From Gammaproteobacteria bacterium (GTDB lineage: Bacteria > Pseudomonadota > Gammaproteobacteria > Granulosicoccales > Granulosicoccaceae), in NCBI GenBank assembly GCA_002746645.1, contig PDPU01000036.1, positions 1 through 63,611 on the forward strand: a stretch of 63,611 bases of DNA, written 5' to 3'. A model generated the notes under the pieces. It was not told the origin of the DNA. It ran no database searches and saw only the letters and a list, made by a program, of their open reading frames with translations. Position 1 is the stretch's first letter, and each line of letters starts with the position of its first letter. The position numbers were made by a program, and so were the translations under genes. Shown here piece by piece: positions 9,171 through 18,059 of the stretch.

Positions 9171-10537
9171 TGCAGCAGACGCCCGATGTCGTTGTAGAAG
9201 GCCAGCATCATGAGTGCGCCGAGCAGCAGCATGCCGAGTTGTTGTCCGATCATCTGCACGCGCTCCGACGGTGGTCGCCCGGTAATGGCCTCGAGCGCGA
9301 AATACACGAGATGACCGCCGTCGAGAATCGGAATCGGCAGCAGGTTGAGCACCGCGAGCGAGATGCTGATGAGCGCGATGAAGCCGATGTAATGATCGAT
9401 GCCGACTGCCGCCGTCTGCCCGGCCACCTGCGCAATGGTCAGCGGGCCACTGAGGTTCTCGATTGCGGCCTGCCCCGTGACGAGTTTCGCGAGCATGCGC
9501 ACGGTCAGCGCCGTCATTTCCCAGGTTCGCACGACGGCCTGCCCGAGGCTATCCAGCACCCCGTAGCGCACCGTCACGCGCGCCTTTTCCCACGCTGCGG
9601 CACTGTGCGTTTCGATGACGCCGATACGTCCCCTGCTCTCGCCGTTGACCGTCACGGCTTCCGGCGTGACGTCGACAATGATCTCCTGCCCGTCACGTTC
9701 GAGGGTCATCGCGAGCGTCTGACCGGCAGCGGGCACGACCCGCTCGACCACCTCGCCGAAGCTTCCGATCGGCTCGCCATCGATGGCCATGACGCGATCA
9801 CCCTCGACGATGCCGGCTCGCGCCGCGGCCCCATCGTCGAGCACCTCGCCGAACACGGGAGGCTGGTGCGGCCGCCAGGCATCGAAACCGATGCCGGCCA
9901 GAGGGTCGCCCCTGACCTTGAGCACGAGCGCCGGGTCGATGTCGAGATGGCGCTCGACAACGGCGCCTTGCGCGGTTTCGACGCCGATGCGCATCGATCC
10001 GGCATCATTCTGCATGGCTGCATCGAGAATGGCGATGCGCGCGTCGGTCCAGGTGGCAACGGCCTTGCCGTTGACGCTCGTGATGCGGTCTTCGTTGACG
10101 AAACCCGCGGCAGCGGCAGGCGTGCCGGGCTGTGGCTCGCCGACGAGCGGCGCGATGCCGGTGGTGCCGATGAGGCCCACAAGCCAATAGGCGGCGATGG
10201 CGAGCAGGAAGTTCGCCATCGGGCCGGCAGCCACGATGGCGGCTCGCGCGGACAGGGGCTTGCGGTTGAAGGCGTCACCGAGATCGGCTTCATCGACGGG
10301 CGCTTCGCGCTCGTCAAGCATCTTCACGTAGCCGCCGAGCGGGATGGCGGCAAGCACGTATTCGGTGCCGTCCTTGCCGACACGGCGCCACAGCGCCGGC
10401 CCGAAGCCGATCGAGAAGCGCAGTACACGTACCCCCATGCGCCGTGCCACCCAGAAGTGGCCGAACTCGTGAATCGTGATGAGAATGCCCAACGCGACAA
10501 CGAAGGCGATCGCGGTGAAGGCGAAATGACTCAGCAT
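9167..10537 (-). CDS. rseP: RIP metalloprotease RseP (site-2 protease)
   Basis: RseP cuts RseA within the inner membrane during the sigma-E envelope stress response. HEFGHFW near residue 23 is the zinc-binding HEXXH motif in the first membrane helix, and the second catalytic motif is PIPILDGGH near residue 399. Two PDZ domains lie between (about residues 115-300). The length of 456 residues agrees with E. coli (450). Its neighbours dxr and bamA are as expected, linking envelope stress signalling to outer-membrane assembly. Confidence 0.96.
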   Translation of the reverse strand: MLSHFAFTAIAFVVALGILITIHEFGHFWVARRMGVRVLRFSIGFGPALWRRVGKDGTEYVLAAIPLGGYVKMLDEREAPVDEADLGDAFNRKPLSARAAIVAAGPMANFLLAIAAYWLVGLIGTTGIAPLVGEPQPGTPAAAAGFVNEDRITSVNGKAVATWTDARIAILDAAMQNDAGSMRIGVETAQGAVVERHLDIDPALVLKVRGDPLAGIGFDAWRPHQPPVFGEVLDDGAAARAGIVEGDRVMAIDGEPIGSFGEVVERVVPAAGQTLAMTLERDGQEIIVDVTPEAVTVNGESRGRIGVIETHSAAAWEKARVTVRYGVLDSLGQAVVRTWEMTALTVRMLAKLVTGQAAIENLSGPLTIAQVAGQTAAVGIDHYIGFIALISISLAVLNLLPIPILDGGHLVYFALEAITGRPPSERVQMIGQQLGMLLLGALMMLAFYNDIGRLLQ

Positions 10538-10603
10538 ACAGGACTCTTGCCAGACGTGATTCTGTTAGCGAACGACAGCACACAGACGACCTGCAGGATC
10601 GCC

Positions 10604-11791
10604 TCAGGCAAGCGCAGCCACTTCGGCCCTCGCCCGGTGGCGCGCTTCGCTGTCTGCCTCAATGATAGTGTTCAAATCCCGGGCGGGGGAGATTTTTACG
10701 GCCTCGAGCGTGTTTCGCACGATCACGGGAAGTTGCGTAAAAACAACAGCCTCGGCCAGAAACGCCTCTACCGCAACCTCGTTGGCGGCATTCAGCACGG
10801 TCGGCGCCGTGCCACCCGCGGCCAGCGCCTCGAAGGCCAGTGCGAGACAGGGAAAGCGCTCGGTGTCGGGGCGCTGGAAATGCAGGCCTGTCACCTCGAA
10901 GAAATTCAGGGGTGGAACTCCGGCATCGATGCGTTCGGGCCAGGCGAGGCAGTTCGCAATCGGAGTACGCATGTCAGGGCGGCCCATCTGGGCAATCACC
11001 GAGCCGTCGGCATAGCTCACCATCGAGTGGATGATGCTTTCGGGGTGCACCACCACTTCGATGTCGGCGGCATCGATTGCAAAGAGCCGGCAGGCCTCGA
11101 TGACCTCGAGACCCTTGTTCATGAGCGTGGCCGAATCGATCGTGACCTTCGGACCCATCGACCAGTTGGGGTGCCTGAGCGCCTGTTGCACGTTTACAAC
11201 AGCAAGCTCTTCGCGAGTGGCATTGCGAAACGGACCACCCGAGGCCGTCAGCAGGATTCTGGTGACGCCGCGAGTGCTGACCCAGCCATTGTCCCTGTCC
11301 ACGGGCAGTGACTGGAAGATGGCGTTGTGTTCGCTGTCGACCGGGAGAATCCTCGCGCCGCTCTCGCGTGCCGCCGACATCATGAGTTCGCCACTCATGA
11401 CCAGCGCTTCCTTGTTGGCGAGCAGCACGCGCTTGCCGGCGCGTACCGCCGCGAGCGTCGGCAGGAGTCCAGCGGCGCCGACGATGGCGGCGAGTACGGT
11501 ATCCACACTGTCGCTTGCCGCAAGCGCCGCGAGCGACTCGCTGCCCGAGAGCACCTCGACCGTGAGCCCGGCGTCCCGGCAGCGCGTGCTCAGGCGTGCG
11601 GCAGCCTCCGCATCGACCATGACCACACGCTCGGGGTGAAACGCGCAGATCTGCTCGAACAGCAGATCGACACGGCGGCAGGCCGCGAGCGACTCCACGC
11701 GGTAGCGATCCGGATGCCGCGCAATCACGTCGAGGGTGCTGCGACCGATCGAGCCCGTGGAGCCGAGCAGGCAGAGTGACTGTCTTGCCAT
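10604..11791 (-). CDS. dxr: 1-deoxy-D-xylulose 5-phosphate reductoisomerase
   Basis: Dxr (IspC) converts DXP to MEP with NADPH, the committed step of the non-mevalonate isoprenoid pathway; the product feeds UppS upstream in the same operon. The NADPH loop is LLGSTGSIG near residues 8-16. The metal site is in LPVDSEHNAIFQ, the flexible loop includes TASGGPF, and MGPKVTIDSATLMNKGLEV is the family signature. Length is 395 residues (E. coli 398). Confidence 0.96.
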   Translation of the reverse strand: MARQSLCLLGSTGSIGRSTLDVIARHPDRYRVESLAACRRVDLLFEQICAFHPERVVMVDAEAAARLSTRCRDAGLTVEVLSGSESLAALAASDSVDTVLAAIVGAAGLLPTLAAVRAGKRVLLANKEALVMSGELMMSAARESGARILPVDSEHNAIFQSLPVDRDNGWVSTRGVTRILLTASGGPFRNATREELAVVNVQQALRHPNWSMGPKVTIDSATLMNKGLEVIEACRLFAIDAADIEVVVHPESIIHSMVSYADGSVIAQMGRPDMRTPIANCLAWPERIDAGVPPLNFFEVTGLHFQRPDTERFPCLALAFEALAAGGTAPTVLNAANEVAVEAFLAEAVVFTQLPVIVRNTLEAVKISPARDLNTIIEADSEARHRARAEVAALA

Positions 11792-11841
11792 CGTCAGTGA
11801 TGTCGTGTCGGAGCCGAAATCGAAGGAACCGCGATCCGGCC

Positions 11842-12663
11842 TCAGAGCCAGACCCAGAGGAAGGCAAACACCGGCACGGCAGCGATGATGCCGTCGAGCC
11901 GGTCGAGCAGTCCGCCATGGCCGGGCAGGATGTGGCCGCTGTCCTTGAGGTCCACGCCGCGCTTCATGCGACTCTCGTACAGATCCCCCACGATCGAGAC
12001 GGCCGCGGCAAGGAGCGTGGCCACGAGCAGCTTCACCCCGTCGACGTGGCCGCCGGCAACGCTCATCGACAGAAGATGCATGACGAAGGCAAAGGCGAGT
12101 CCGCCGTAGACGCCTTCACGCGTCTTGCCCGGGCTGATCGAAGGCGCAAGTTTCGTCCTGCCGAAACGACGCCCGACGAAGTAGGCACCGGTGTCCATCG
12201 ACCAGATGATCATGCACACGTAGAGGATGAGCCAGGAGGAATGCCCTTCGACGCCGCTCCTCACGGCCTGAATGGATGTCACGGCAGCCACGCAGACGAA
12301 GAGCCCGGTGACAAGCAGGCGCAGCGATGGCGCCCCGAGGTGATCACGCACCGGTTTCAGGGTCAACAGCACCAGCACGCCGAGCCAGAACACAGCGGCC
12401 GCGAGCAGTATCCAGCGCAGCGGTTCGCCGGCGGCCCAGAAGGTCAAGCAAAAGAGCGCCACGAGCCCGTAGACAAACGCGACGACCTGCCGTGGCCGTT
12501 CGCCTCTGACGCCGGCCATGAGTGACCATTCCCAACCCGCTACCGCCGTGAGCAAGCCGAGCACCAGTGCGTATACCGCGTCGCTGGCGAAGAAGGTCAG
12601 GCCGAGGAATATCCCCAGCATCGCCAACGCGGTGATGATGCGCGACTCAAGCGCCTTTTCCAC
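11842..12663 (-). CDS. cdsA: Phosphatidate cytidylyltransferase
   Basis: CdsA makes CDP-diacylglycerol from phosphatidate and CTP at the inner membrane, the branch point to all phospholipids. The 273-residue protein has about eight hydrophobic helices and ends with the CDP-DAG synthase signature: SIVGDLYESRMKR, then KDSGHILPGHGGLLDRLD. The frame is open far upstream, but those residues are out-of-frame uppS. The proposed start is GTG 12663 (VEKALESRII) with an AGG just before it, giving a 17-base overlap with uppS. Confidence 0.92.
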   Translation of the reverse strand: MEKALESRIITALAMLGIFLGLTFFASDAVYALVLGLLTAVAGWEWSLMAGVRGERPRQVVAFVYGLVALFCLTFWAAGEPLRWILLAAAVFWLGVLVLLTLKPVRDHLGAPSLRLLVTGLFVCVAAVTSIQAVRSGVEGHSSWLILYVCMIIWSMDTGAYFVGRRFGRTKLAPSISPGKTREGVYGGLAFAFVMHLLSMSVAGGHVDGVKLLVATLLAAAVSIVGDLYESRMKRGVDLKDSGHILPGHGGLLDRLDGIIAAVPVFAFLWVWL

Positions 12664-13501
12664 TGACCTGTTCTCCGGTTTGGCCGAAGCGGCGCTGGCG
12701 CCCGGCGAAGTGTTGCAAGGATCTTTCGAACTCGTCGGCCGAGAAATCCGGCCAGAGCACATCGGTGAAATAGAGTTCGGTGTAGGCAAGATGCCAGAGG
12801 AGGTAGTTGCTGATGCGCTGCTCGCCACCGGTCCGGATGAAGAGATCGGGCTCGGGGAGATCCGCGAGCGACACTTCGGCGGAGAAGGTTCCGGTCGTGA
12901 TCTCGTCGGGCTGCATGTGCCCGGCACTGACCGCCTCGGCAATGTGTCGCGCCGCGTTGACGATGTCCCAGCGTCCGCCGTAGTTCACGGCGATGGCAAG
13001 CTCCATGCCGTCGTTGGCGTCGGTGACGGTTTCGGCGCGCTGCATCTGACGCTGCAGCTTCTCCCCGAAGGCGCTTCGTTCTCCGATGAAGCGCATGCGG
13101 ATGTTGTTGTCGCGGATCTTGTCGACCTCGCTCGAGAGCGCCTTGAGGAAGAGGTCCATGAGCAGACTCACTTCGGTTTCGGGGCGGCGCCAGTTCTCGC
13201 TCGAGAAGGCGAACAGCGTCAGCGCTTCGATACCGCGTCGCGCAGCAACCTCGACCATGGCGCGCGTGGTGCGAAAGCCTGCCTGATGACCGCTGGCGCG
13301 TGGGCGCCCGCGCTGACGGGCCCAGCGGCCGTTGCCATCCATGATGATGGCAACATGACGCGGCAGCACTTCCACATCGCTGTCCGTGAGCGTGTTTTCC
13401 GGAACACTGGCCTGCCGGATCGTGGTGCTGTCTGCCCGGCTACCGCGCCGGTTTTTTCCGTGGCCGCCCTCGCTCGCTGCTGATTCCGAGTGTGCGTTCA
13501 C
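12647..13501 (-). CDS. uppS: Undecaprenyl diphosphate synthase
   Basis: UppS adds eight cis-isoprene units to farnesyl diphosphate, giving the lipid carrier for peptidoglycan and O-antigen. Signature blocks are present: IIMDGNGRWARQRG (catalytic Asp), TLFAFSSENWRRP and IRTGGEQRISNYLLWHLAY. The 284-residue product is about 30 longer than E. coli UppS because of a hydrophilic N-terminal extension (MNAHSESAASEGGHGKNRRG). It starts 5 bases after frr. Confidence 0.96.
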   Translation of the reverse strand: MNAHSESAASEGGHGKNRRGSRADSTTIRQASVPENTLTDSDVEVLPRHVAIIMDGNGRWARQRGRPRASGHQAGFRTTRAMVEVAARRGIEALTLFAFSSENWRRPETEVSLLMDLFLKALSSEVDKIRDNNIRMRFIGERSAFGEKLQRQMQRAETVTDANDGMELAIAVNYGGRWDIVNAARHIAEAVSAGHMQPDEITTGTFSAEVSLADLPEPDLFIRTGGEQRISNYLLWHLAYTELYFTDVLWPDFSADEFERSLQHFAGRQRRFGQTGEQVSGKGA

Positions 13502-13506
13502 GCCAC

Positions 13507-14064
13507 TCAGACCTCCATGAGGTCGTCTTCCTTCTTCTGAAGGATGTCGTCGATGCGCGCAATGGCAGCATCGGTAAGCTGCTGCACCTTTTCCTCGTTA
13601 CGATGCAGATCGTCCTGGGAGATCTCCTTTTCCTTCTCGAGTTCCTTGAGATCGTGGTTGGCGTCGCGCCGGATGTTCCGGACGGCAACGCGCGCGTTCT
13701 CGGCTTCGGCCTTGACGATCCTGACCATGTCGCGGCGGCGCTCTTCGGTCATCGGCGGCACCGGCACGCGGATGACGGTACCCGCGGAATTCGGGTTCAG
13801 ACCGAGATCGGCGTTGATGATGGCCTTCTCGACCGCAGCCACCATGGATTGATCCCAGGGGGTGACGGTCAGCGTGCGTGCGTCTTCGGAGTTGACGTTG
13901 GCGACCTGATTCAGCGGTGTTTCGGCGCCGTAGTATTCCACGCGCACGTTTTCCAGCAGGCTCGGGTGAGCTCGGCCCGTGCGCACGCGGGCAAGTTCCT
14001 GGTCGAGCGCTTCGGCGCTCTTGCCCATGCGCGATTCAGCGTCTTTGAGGATATCGTCGATCAT
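13507..14064 (-). CDS. frr: Ribosome recycling factor
   Basis: RRF splits post-termination ribosomes together with EF-G. Starting at [13 protein letters not shown] gives exactly 185 residues, the usual family length; an upstream in-frame ATG at 14103 only adds residues unlike the family. Conserved blocks include [36 protein letters not shown] and the C-terminal helix [20 protein letters not shown]. It sits in the normal pyrH-frr-uppS order. Confidence 0.96.
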   Translation of the reverse strand: MIDDILKDAESRMGKSAEALDQELARVRTGRAHPSLLENVRVEYYGAETPLNQVANVNSEDARTLTVTPWDQSMVAAVEKAIINADLGLNPNSAGTVIRVPVPPMTEERRRDMVRIVKAEAENARVAVRNIRRDANHDLKELEKEKEISQDDLHRNEEKVQQLTDAAIARIDDILQKKEDDLMEV

Positions 14065-14169
14065 TGTTCCGTCTTCTGTCTGCTTCGGTTGTGGCGGCAG
14101 CACGCCGCCTGCCGGGCGTTCCGCGCATCACCGCATTGTGGGCACCGCGGCACGGTGGCAGCCGGCACC

Positions 14170-14919
14170 TCAGCCCTCGCGGGTCACGGTGGTGCCGACG
14201 TCTTCGCCCTGCACGAGTCGCATGAGATCACCCTGCTTGTTCATGTTGAACACCTTGATGGGCAGGTCGTTGTCCTGACACATGACCATCGCCGTCTTGT
14301 CCATGACGCCAAGGTTCCTGTTGATCGCCTCATCATAACTCACGCTCCGGTATCGCACCGCGTCGTCATGCTTCATCGGATCCTTGTCGAAGATGCCATC
14401 GACCTTGGTGCCCTTGATCATGACGTCGGCACCGATTTCCACGGCGCGAAGGCTCGCGGCCGTGTCGGTGGTGAAGAAGGGATTGCCCATGCCCGAGGCA
14501 AACAGTACGATGCGCCCCTTCTCGAGGTGGCGAACGGCGCGGCGACGGATGTAGTCTTCACAGACATCGTTGATGGAAAGCGCCGACATCACGCGGCAGT
14601 ATGCCCCCTGGTTCTCGAGCGCGTCCTGCATCGAGAGGCAGTTCATGACCGTGGCGAGCATGCCCATGTGATCGCCCGTGACACGGTCCATGCCCGCTTC
14701 GGCGAGGCCCGCACCGCGAAAGATGTTGCCGCCACCGATGACCATGGCCACTTCCACGCCGAGATCGCTGACCGCCTTCACTTCCTCGGCGATACGGCGA
14801 ATGTAGGCCGGGTCGATGCCGTAGTCCATGTCACCCATCAGCGCCTCACCGCTGAGTTTGAGGAGTATGCGGTCGTATACCGATGCTGGCGTATCCATGT
14901 ATCGATTCTGCTCTTTCAC
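14170..14919 (-). CDS. pyrH: UMP kinase
   Basis: PyrH phosphorylates UMP to UDP as a hexamer of the amino-acid-kinase fold, allosterically set by GTP and UTP. The 249-residue product has the phosphate-binding [11 protein letters not shown] (about residues 19-29), [12 protein letters not shown], the [14 protein letters not shown] helix and [13 protein letters not shown]. It is separated from tsf by about 180 bases containing a strong hairpin, so expression may be partly uncoupled from rpsB-tsf. Confidence 0.96.
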   Translation of the reverse strand: MKEQNRYMDTPASVYDRILLKLSGEALMGDMDYGIDPAYIRRIAEEVKAVSDLGVEVAMVIGGGNIFRGAGLAEAGMDRVTGDHMGMLATVMNCLSMQDALENQGAYCRVMSALSINDVCEDYIRRRAVRHLEKGRIVLFASGMGNPFFTTDTAASLRAVEIGADVMIKGTKVDGIFDKDPMKHDDAVRYRSVSYDEAINRNLGVMDKTAMVMCQDNDLPIKVFNMNKQGDLMRLVQGEDVGTTVTREG

Positions 14920-15041
14920 GGTTGAATCCCTTGATGTCAGACGTTCTGCTGATGTCAGACGTTCCGCGGCTGTCGCGGCATCGCCCGGATGCCCGCGTCG
15001 GACGTGACCGACCCTGCGCCCATTGTCACACTCCTGATACG

Positions 15042-15070
15042 AAAGAGCCGGGATTCATGCCCGGCTCTTT
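15042..15070 (-). terminator. Hairpin between tsf and pyrH (terminator or attenuator)
   Basis: A perfect 11-bp stem (AAAGAGCCGGG paired with CCCGGCTCTTT) closes a short 7-base loop, with A and T runs at the stem base that give it a bidirectional terminator look. It is 33 bases after the tsf stop and probably ends or reduces the rpsB-tsf transcript. Confidence 0.65.
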
Positions 15071-15102
15071 CATGCTGATTCTACCCATCGCGACGGGACT
15101 GG

Positions 15103-15987
15103 TCAGTCCTTGCCGGCGCTGTCGCGCACCTGCGCCATGACCTCGTCGGCGAAATTCTCTTCCTTCTTCTCGATGCCCTCGCCGACCTCGAAGCGATGGA
15201 AGGCCCTGACCTCGGCACCGTGCTCCTTGAGGAGGGCGCCGACGCTCTGGTCGGGATTCCTGACGAAGGGCTGACCGACGAGCGTGATCTCACCGAGGTA
15301 CTTCCTGATGCGACCACCGATCATCTTCTCGATGATTTCGGGTGGCTTGCCACTTTCGGCCGCGGTTGCCGTGAACACGGCCTTTTCCTTCTCGAGAACA
15401 TCTGCCGGAACCTCGTCTTCGTTGACGCAGATCGGGCTGCTGGCCGCGATGTGCATGGCAACGTCGCGCGCGAGGGCTTCGTCGCCACCGACCATCTCGA
15501 CCACGACGCCGATGCGGCCGCCGCCGTGCGAATACTGACTGTAGTGACCCTCAGTCGAATCGCCCGAGGCAATGCGGCGCACCTGAATGTTCTCGCCGAT
15601 CTTCGCCACGAGGTTCTTGCGCACTTCTTCCACCGGTGCGCCATCGATGACGATGGCGTCGACATCGGCAGGCTGATCGGCCAGCACTGCAGCAGTGACC
15701 TTGTTCACGAAGTTGGTGAAGTCTTCGGCCTTGGCAGCGAAATCGGTCTGGCTGTTCACTTCGACAAGCGCAAAGCGATCACGCGCATCGTTCAGCGCGA
15801 TCGACACCATGCCTTCGGCGGCGGTATTGCCGGATTTCCTGTCGGCCTTGGCAAGGCCCGCGACACGCATCGCCTCGATGGCCGCGTCCATGTCGCCACC
15901 GGCTTCGGTCAGCGCCTTCTTGCATTCCATCATGCCGGCGCCGGTGCGCTCGCGGAGTTCCTTGACCATGCTCGCAGAGATGGACAT
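15103..15987 (-). CDS. tsf: Elongation factor Ts
   Basis: EF-Ts exchanges GDP for GTP on EF-Tu. The 294-residue product opens MSISASMVKELRERTGAGMM, containing the family signature with CKKALTEAGGDMDAAIE just after. The core contact DRFALVEVNSQTDFAAK and the helical tail VGALLKEHGAEVRAFHRFEV follow. It lies 83 bases after rpsB in the universal rpsB-tsf order. Confidence 0.97.
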   Translation of the reverse strand: MSISASMVKELRERTGAGMMECKKALTEAGGDMDAAIEAMRVAGLAKADRKSGNTAAEGMVSIALNDARDRFALVEVNSQTDFAAKAEDFTNFVNKVTAAVLADQPADVDAIVIDGAPVEEVRKNLVAKIGENIQVRRIASGDSTEGHYSQYSHGGGRIGVVVEMVGGDEALARDVAMHIAASSPICVNEDEVPADVLEKEKAVFTATAAESGKPPEIIEKMIGGRIRKYLGEITLVGQPFVRNPDQSVGALLKEHGAEVRAFHRFEVGEGIEKKEENFADEVMAQVRDSAGKD

Positions 15988-16070
15988 CTGTATTACCTCG
16001 AATTCTGTTGTGTACGCGGCGGGCCACCAGGGCCCGCCTTGCAGGGGATGATTCTCGACCCGCGCGCGGC

Positions 16071-17063
16071 TCAGGTAGCGCTGGGGGTGTCTTTGGTGGC
16101 GTCCTGCGGCGCTTCGCCAGCGGCAGCCTCGGTGACCGCAGCAACCGGAGCAGCCGCTGCGTCATTCGCCGGCGCCGGCTGAGCAGCGTCGGGGGTGGCT
16201 TCGGCAGCGGGAGCAGCAGCTGGCTCGGCCGCCGCCGCAGCGGGTACCGCTTCGGTTGCAGCCGGCTGCGCGCCTTCGGCGGCAGCCGGTGCCGCAGGCG
16301 CGGCCACAGGCGCGGCCGCGACAGTTGCAGCGGCACCGGGTGCAGCAGCATCGGCAGCAGCGATCTCCTCGTTCACACCACCGGCACGCTTGCCGTCGTT
16401 GATGGCGCCGGCAATGACATCCACGTAGAGCTGGATGGCGCGGATGGCGTCGTCGTTGCCGGGAATGACGTAATCGATGCCTTCCGGCGAGTGGTTGCTG
16501 TCGACCACCGCGATGACCGGAATGCCGAGCTTCTGCGCTTCGGTCACGGCAATGCGCTCGTGGCCGACATCGACCACGAACAATGCGTCGGGGAGACGCT
16601 CCATGTGCTTGATGCCACCCATGCCACGCTCGAGCTTTTCGTATTCACGCTTGAGGCCGAGCCCTTCCTTCTTGCTCAGATGCTCGAGGCTGCCGTCGCC
16701 GAGCATGCTTTCGAGTTCGAGAAGACGCCGCACCGACTGCTTGACGGTCTTGAAGTTGGTCATGAGACCACCGGACCAGCGACGGTTGACGAAGGGCATG
16801 TTGCAGCTTTCAGCTGCCTGACGGATGGGATCGCGCGCGGCACGCTTGGTGCCGACGAAGAGGATGCGACCGTGCTTCGAAGCAACCTTGCCGGCGTAGT
16901 TGGCAGCATCCTGGAGGGCAGGCAGACTGCTCTCGAGGTTGAAGATGTGGATGCGGTTGCGTTCGCCGAAGATGTAGGGCGCCATCTTCGGCGACCAGTA
17001 ACGGGTCTGATGCCCGAAATGCACGCCAGCTTCGAGCATCTGGCGCATGGTGACATTGGCCAT
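16071..17063 (-). CDS. rpsB: 30S ribosomal protein S2 with a long Ala/Pro-rich tail
   Basis: S2 binds the 30S subunit near the head-body junction and is needed for S1 docking. The core ([20 protein letters not shown] to about residue 230, with [28 protein letters not shown] and [13 protein letters not shown]) is standard. The protein then continues for about 100 residues of almost pure Ala, Pro, Glu, Thr and Asp (16074-16375), giving 330 residues against 241 in E. coli. Such tails occur in some proteobacteria but are unusual at this length. The long hydrophilic frame upstream of ATG 17063 is leader, not protein. Confidence 0.96.
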   Translation of the reverse strand: MANVTMRQMLEAGVHFGHQTRYWSPKMAPYIFGERNRIHIFNLESSLPALQDAANYAGKVASKHGRILFVGTKRAARDPIRQAAESCNMPFVNRRWSGGLMTNFKTVKQSVRRLLELESMLGDGSLEHLSKKEGLGLKREYEKLERGMGGIKHMERLPDALFVVDVGHERIAVTEAQKLGIPVIAVVDSNHSPEGIDYVIPGNDDAIRAIQLYVDVIAGAINDGKRAGGVNEEIAAADAAAPGAAATVAAAPVAAPAAPAAAEGAQPAATEAVPAAAAAEPAAAPAAEATPDAAQPAPANDAAAAPVAAVTEAAAGEAPQDATKDTPSAT

Positions 17064-17222
17064 GAGTGAGTATCCTCGTTTGGGTTTGACCTCCGCAGAC
17101 CGATCACGACCAACCAGAGCGGAGATCGCTCCGGCACCCGGCCGGGAACTGTTGGACCTGCGTGTGAATTTCGATGACGCATGACACCCGCACTTCACGG
17201 GAAGCTGCGACATCGGCCCATC

Positions 17223-17231
17223 TTTATAACA
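17223..17231 (-). promoter_or_regulatory. Extended -10 promoter of rpsB with a ~150-base leader
   Basis: TGTTATAAA on the minus strand is an extended -10 element (TG, one base, TATAAA). Transcription would begin near 17216 and leave a leader of about 150 bases before rpsB. A long leader is expected for rpsB in proteobacteria, where S2 represses its own mRNA. No -35 match is convincing. Confidence 0.4.
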
Positions 17232-17291
17232 TAAACAGGGCCATCGGGTACACTGTCGGGTTTGCCCAACGCCGTTTCACAGCCGAGTTTC

Positions 17292-18059
17292 ATGTCCATC
17301 ATCCTCAAATCGCCCGAGCAGATCGAGAAAATGCGCATTGCCGGCCGCCTCGCCTCCGAAGTGCTCGACCTGATCGAACCACACGTGGTTCCCGGGGTGA
17401 GTACGGACGAACTGAACGACATCTGTCACGAGCACATCGTCAACGTGCAGGGCGGCATCCCCGCAACACTCGGCTACCGAGGCTTTCCGAAGTCCATCTG
17501 TACCTCGGTCAACCAGCAGATCTGTCATGGCATCCCCTCTGATCGGCGCCTGAAAAAGGGTGACATCATCAACATCGACGTCACCGTCATCAAGGACGGC
17601 TGGTTCGGCGACACCTCGCGCATGTACTACGTGGGCGAACCCGCGCCGCACGCCCGGCGCCTCTGCGAAACGGCTTACGAAGCCATGGTGCGCGGCATCG
17701 AGATCGTGCGCCCCGGCGTTACCCTCGGCGACATCGGCCACGCCATCCAGACCTACACCGAGGGGCAGCACTATTCGGTGGTCCGCGAGTACTGCGGCCA
17801 CGGCATCGGTTCAGCCTTCCACGAAGACCCGCAGGTCCTCCACTACGGCAAGCCCGGCACCGGGTTCGAGCTGCGCGAGGGCATGACCTTCACGATCGAA
17901 CCGATGATCAACCAGGGCAAGCGCGGTGCGAAAGTACTCGGTGACGGCTGGACCGTGGTCACGCGCGACCACTCGCTCTCGGCGCAATGGGAACACACGC
18001 TGGTGGTGACGAAGGATGGCTACGAGCTTCTGACCCTCGGAGAAGGCCGCTCGCTGTGA
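17292..18059 (+). CDS. map: Methionine aminopeptidase, type I
   Basis: Map removes the initiator methionine from nascent proteins. The 255-residue product has the five metal ligands in the expected places: INIDVTV and GDTSRMY (two Asp), GHGIGSAFHEDP (His), FTIEPM (Glu) and AQWEHTLVVT (Glu). It starts at MSIILKSPEQIEKM; an upstream in-frame ATG (17262) adds ten unconserved residues. It is divergent from rpsB, a common arrangement, and its stop overlaps the glnD start. Confidence 0.96.
   Translation: MSIILKSPEQIEKMRIAGRLASEVLDLIEPHVVPGVSTDELNDICHEHIVNVQGGIPATLGYRGFPKSICTSVNQQICHGIPSDRRLKKGDIINIDVTVIKDGWFGDTSRMYYVGEPAPHARRLCETAYEAMVRGIEIVRPGVTLGDIGHAIQTYTEGQHYSVVREYCGHGIGSAFHEDPQVLHYGKPGTGFELREGMTFTIEPMINQGKRGAKVLGDGWTVVTRDHSLSAQWEHTLVVTKDGYELLTLGEGRSL

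Noticed and set aside
9053..11311. 752-codon plus-strand ORF opposite rseP and dxr
   Set aside because: Typical long antisense frame in GC-rich DNA; it crosses two conserved genes and has no recognisable domain.
12664..12942. Upstream extension of cdsA to 12942
   Set aside because: The added residues are uppS read in another frame (Ser/Pro-rich, no hydrophobic helix).
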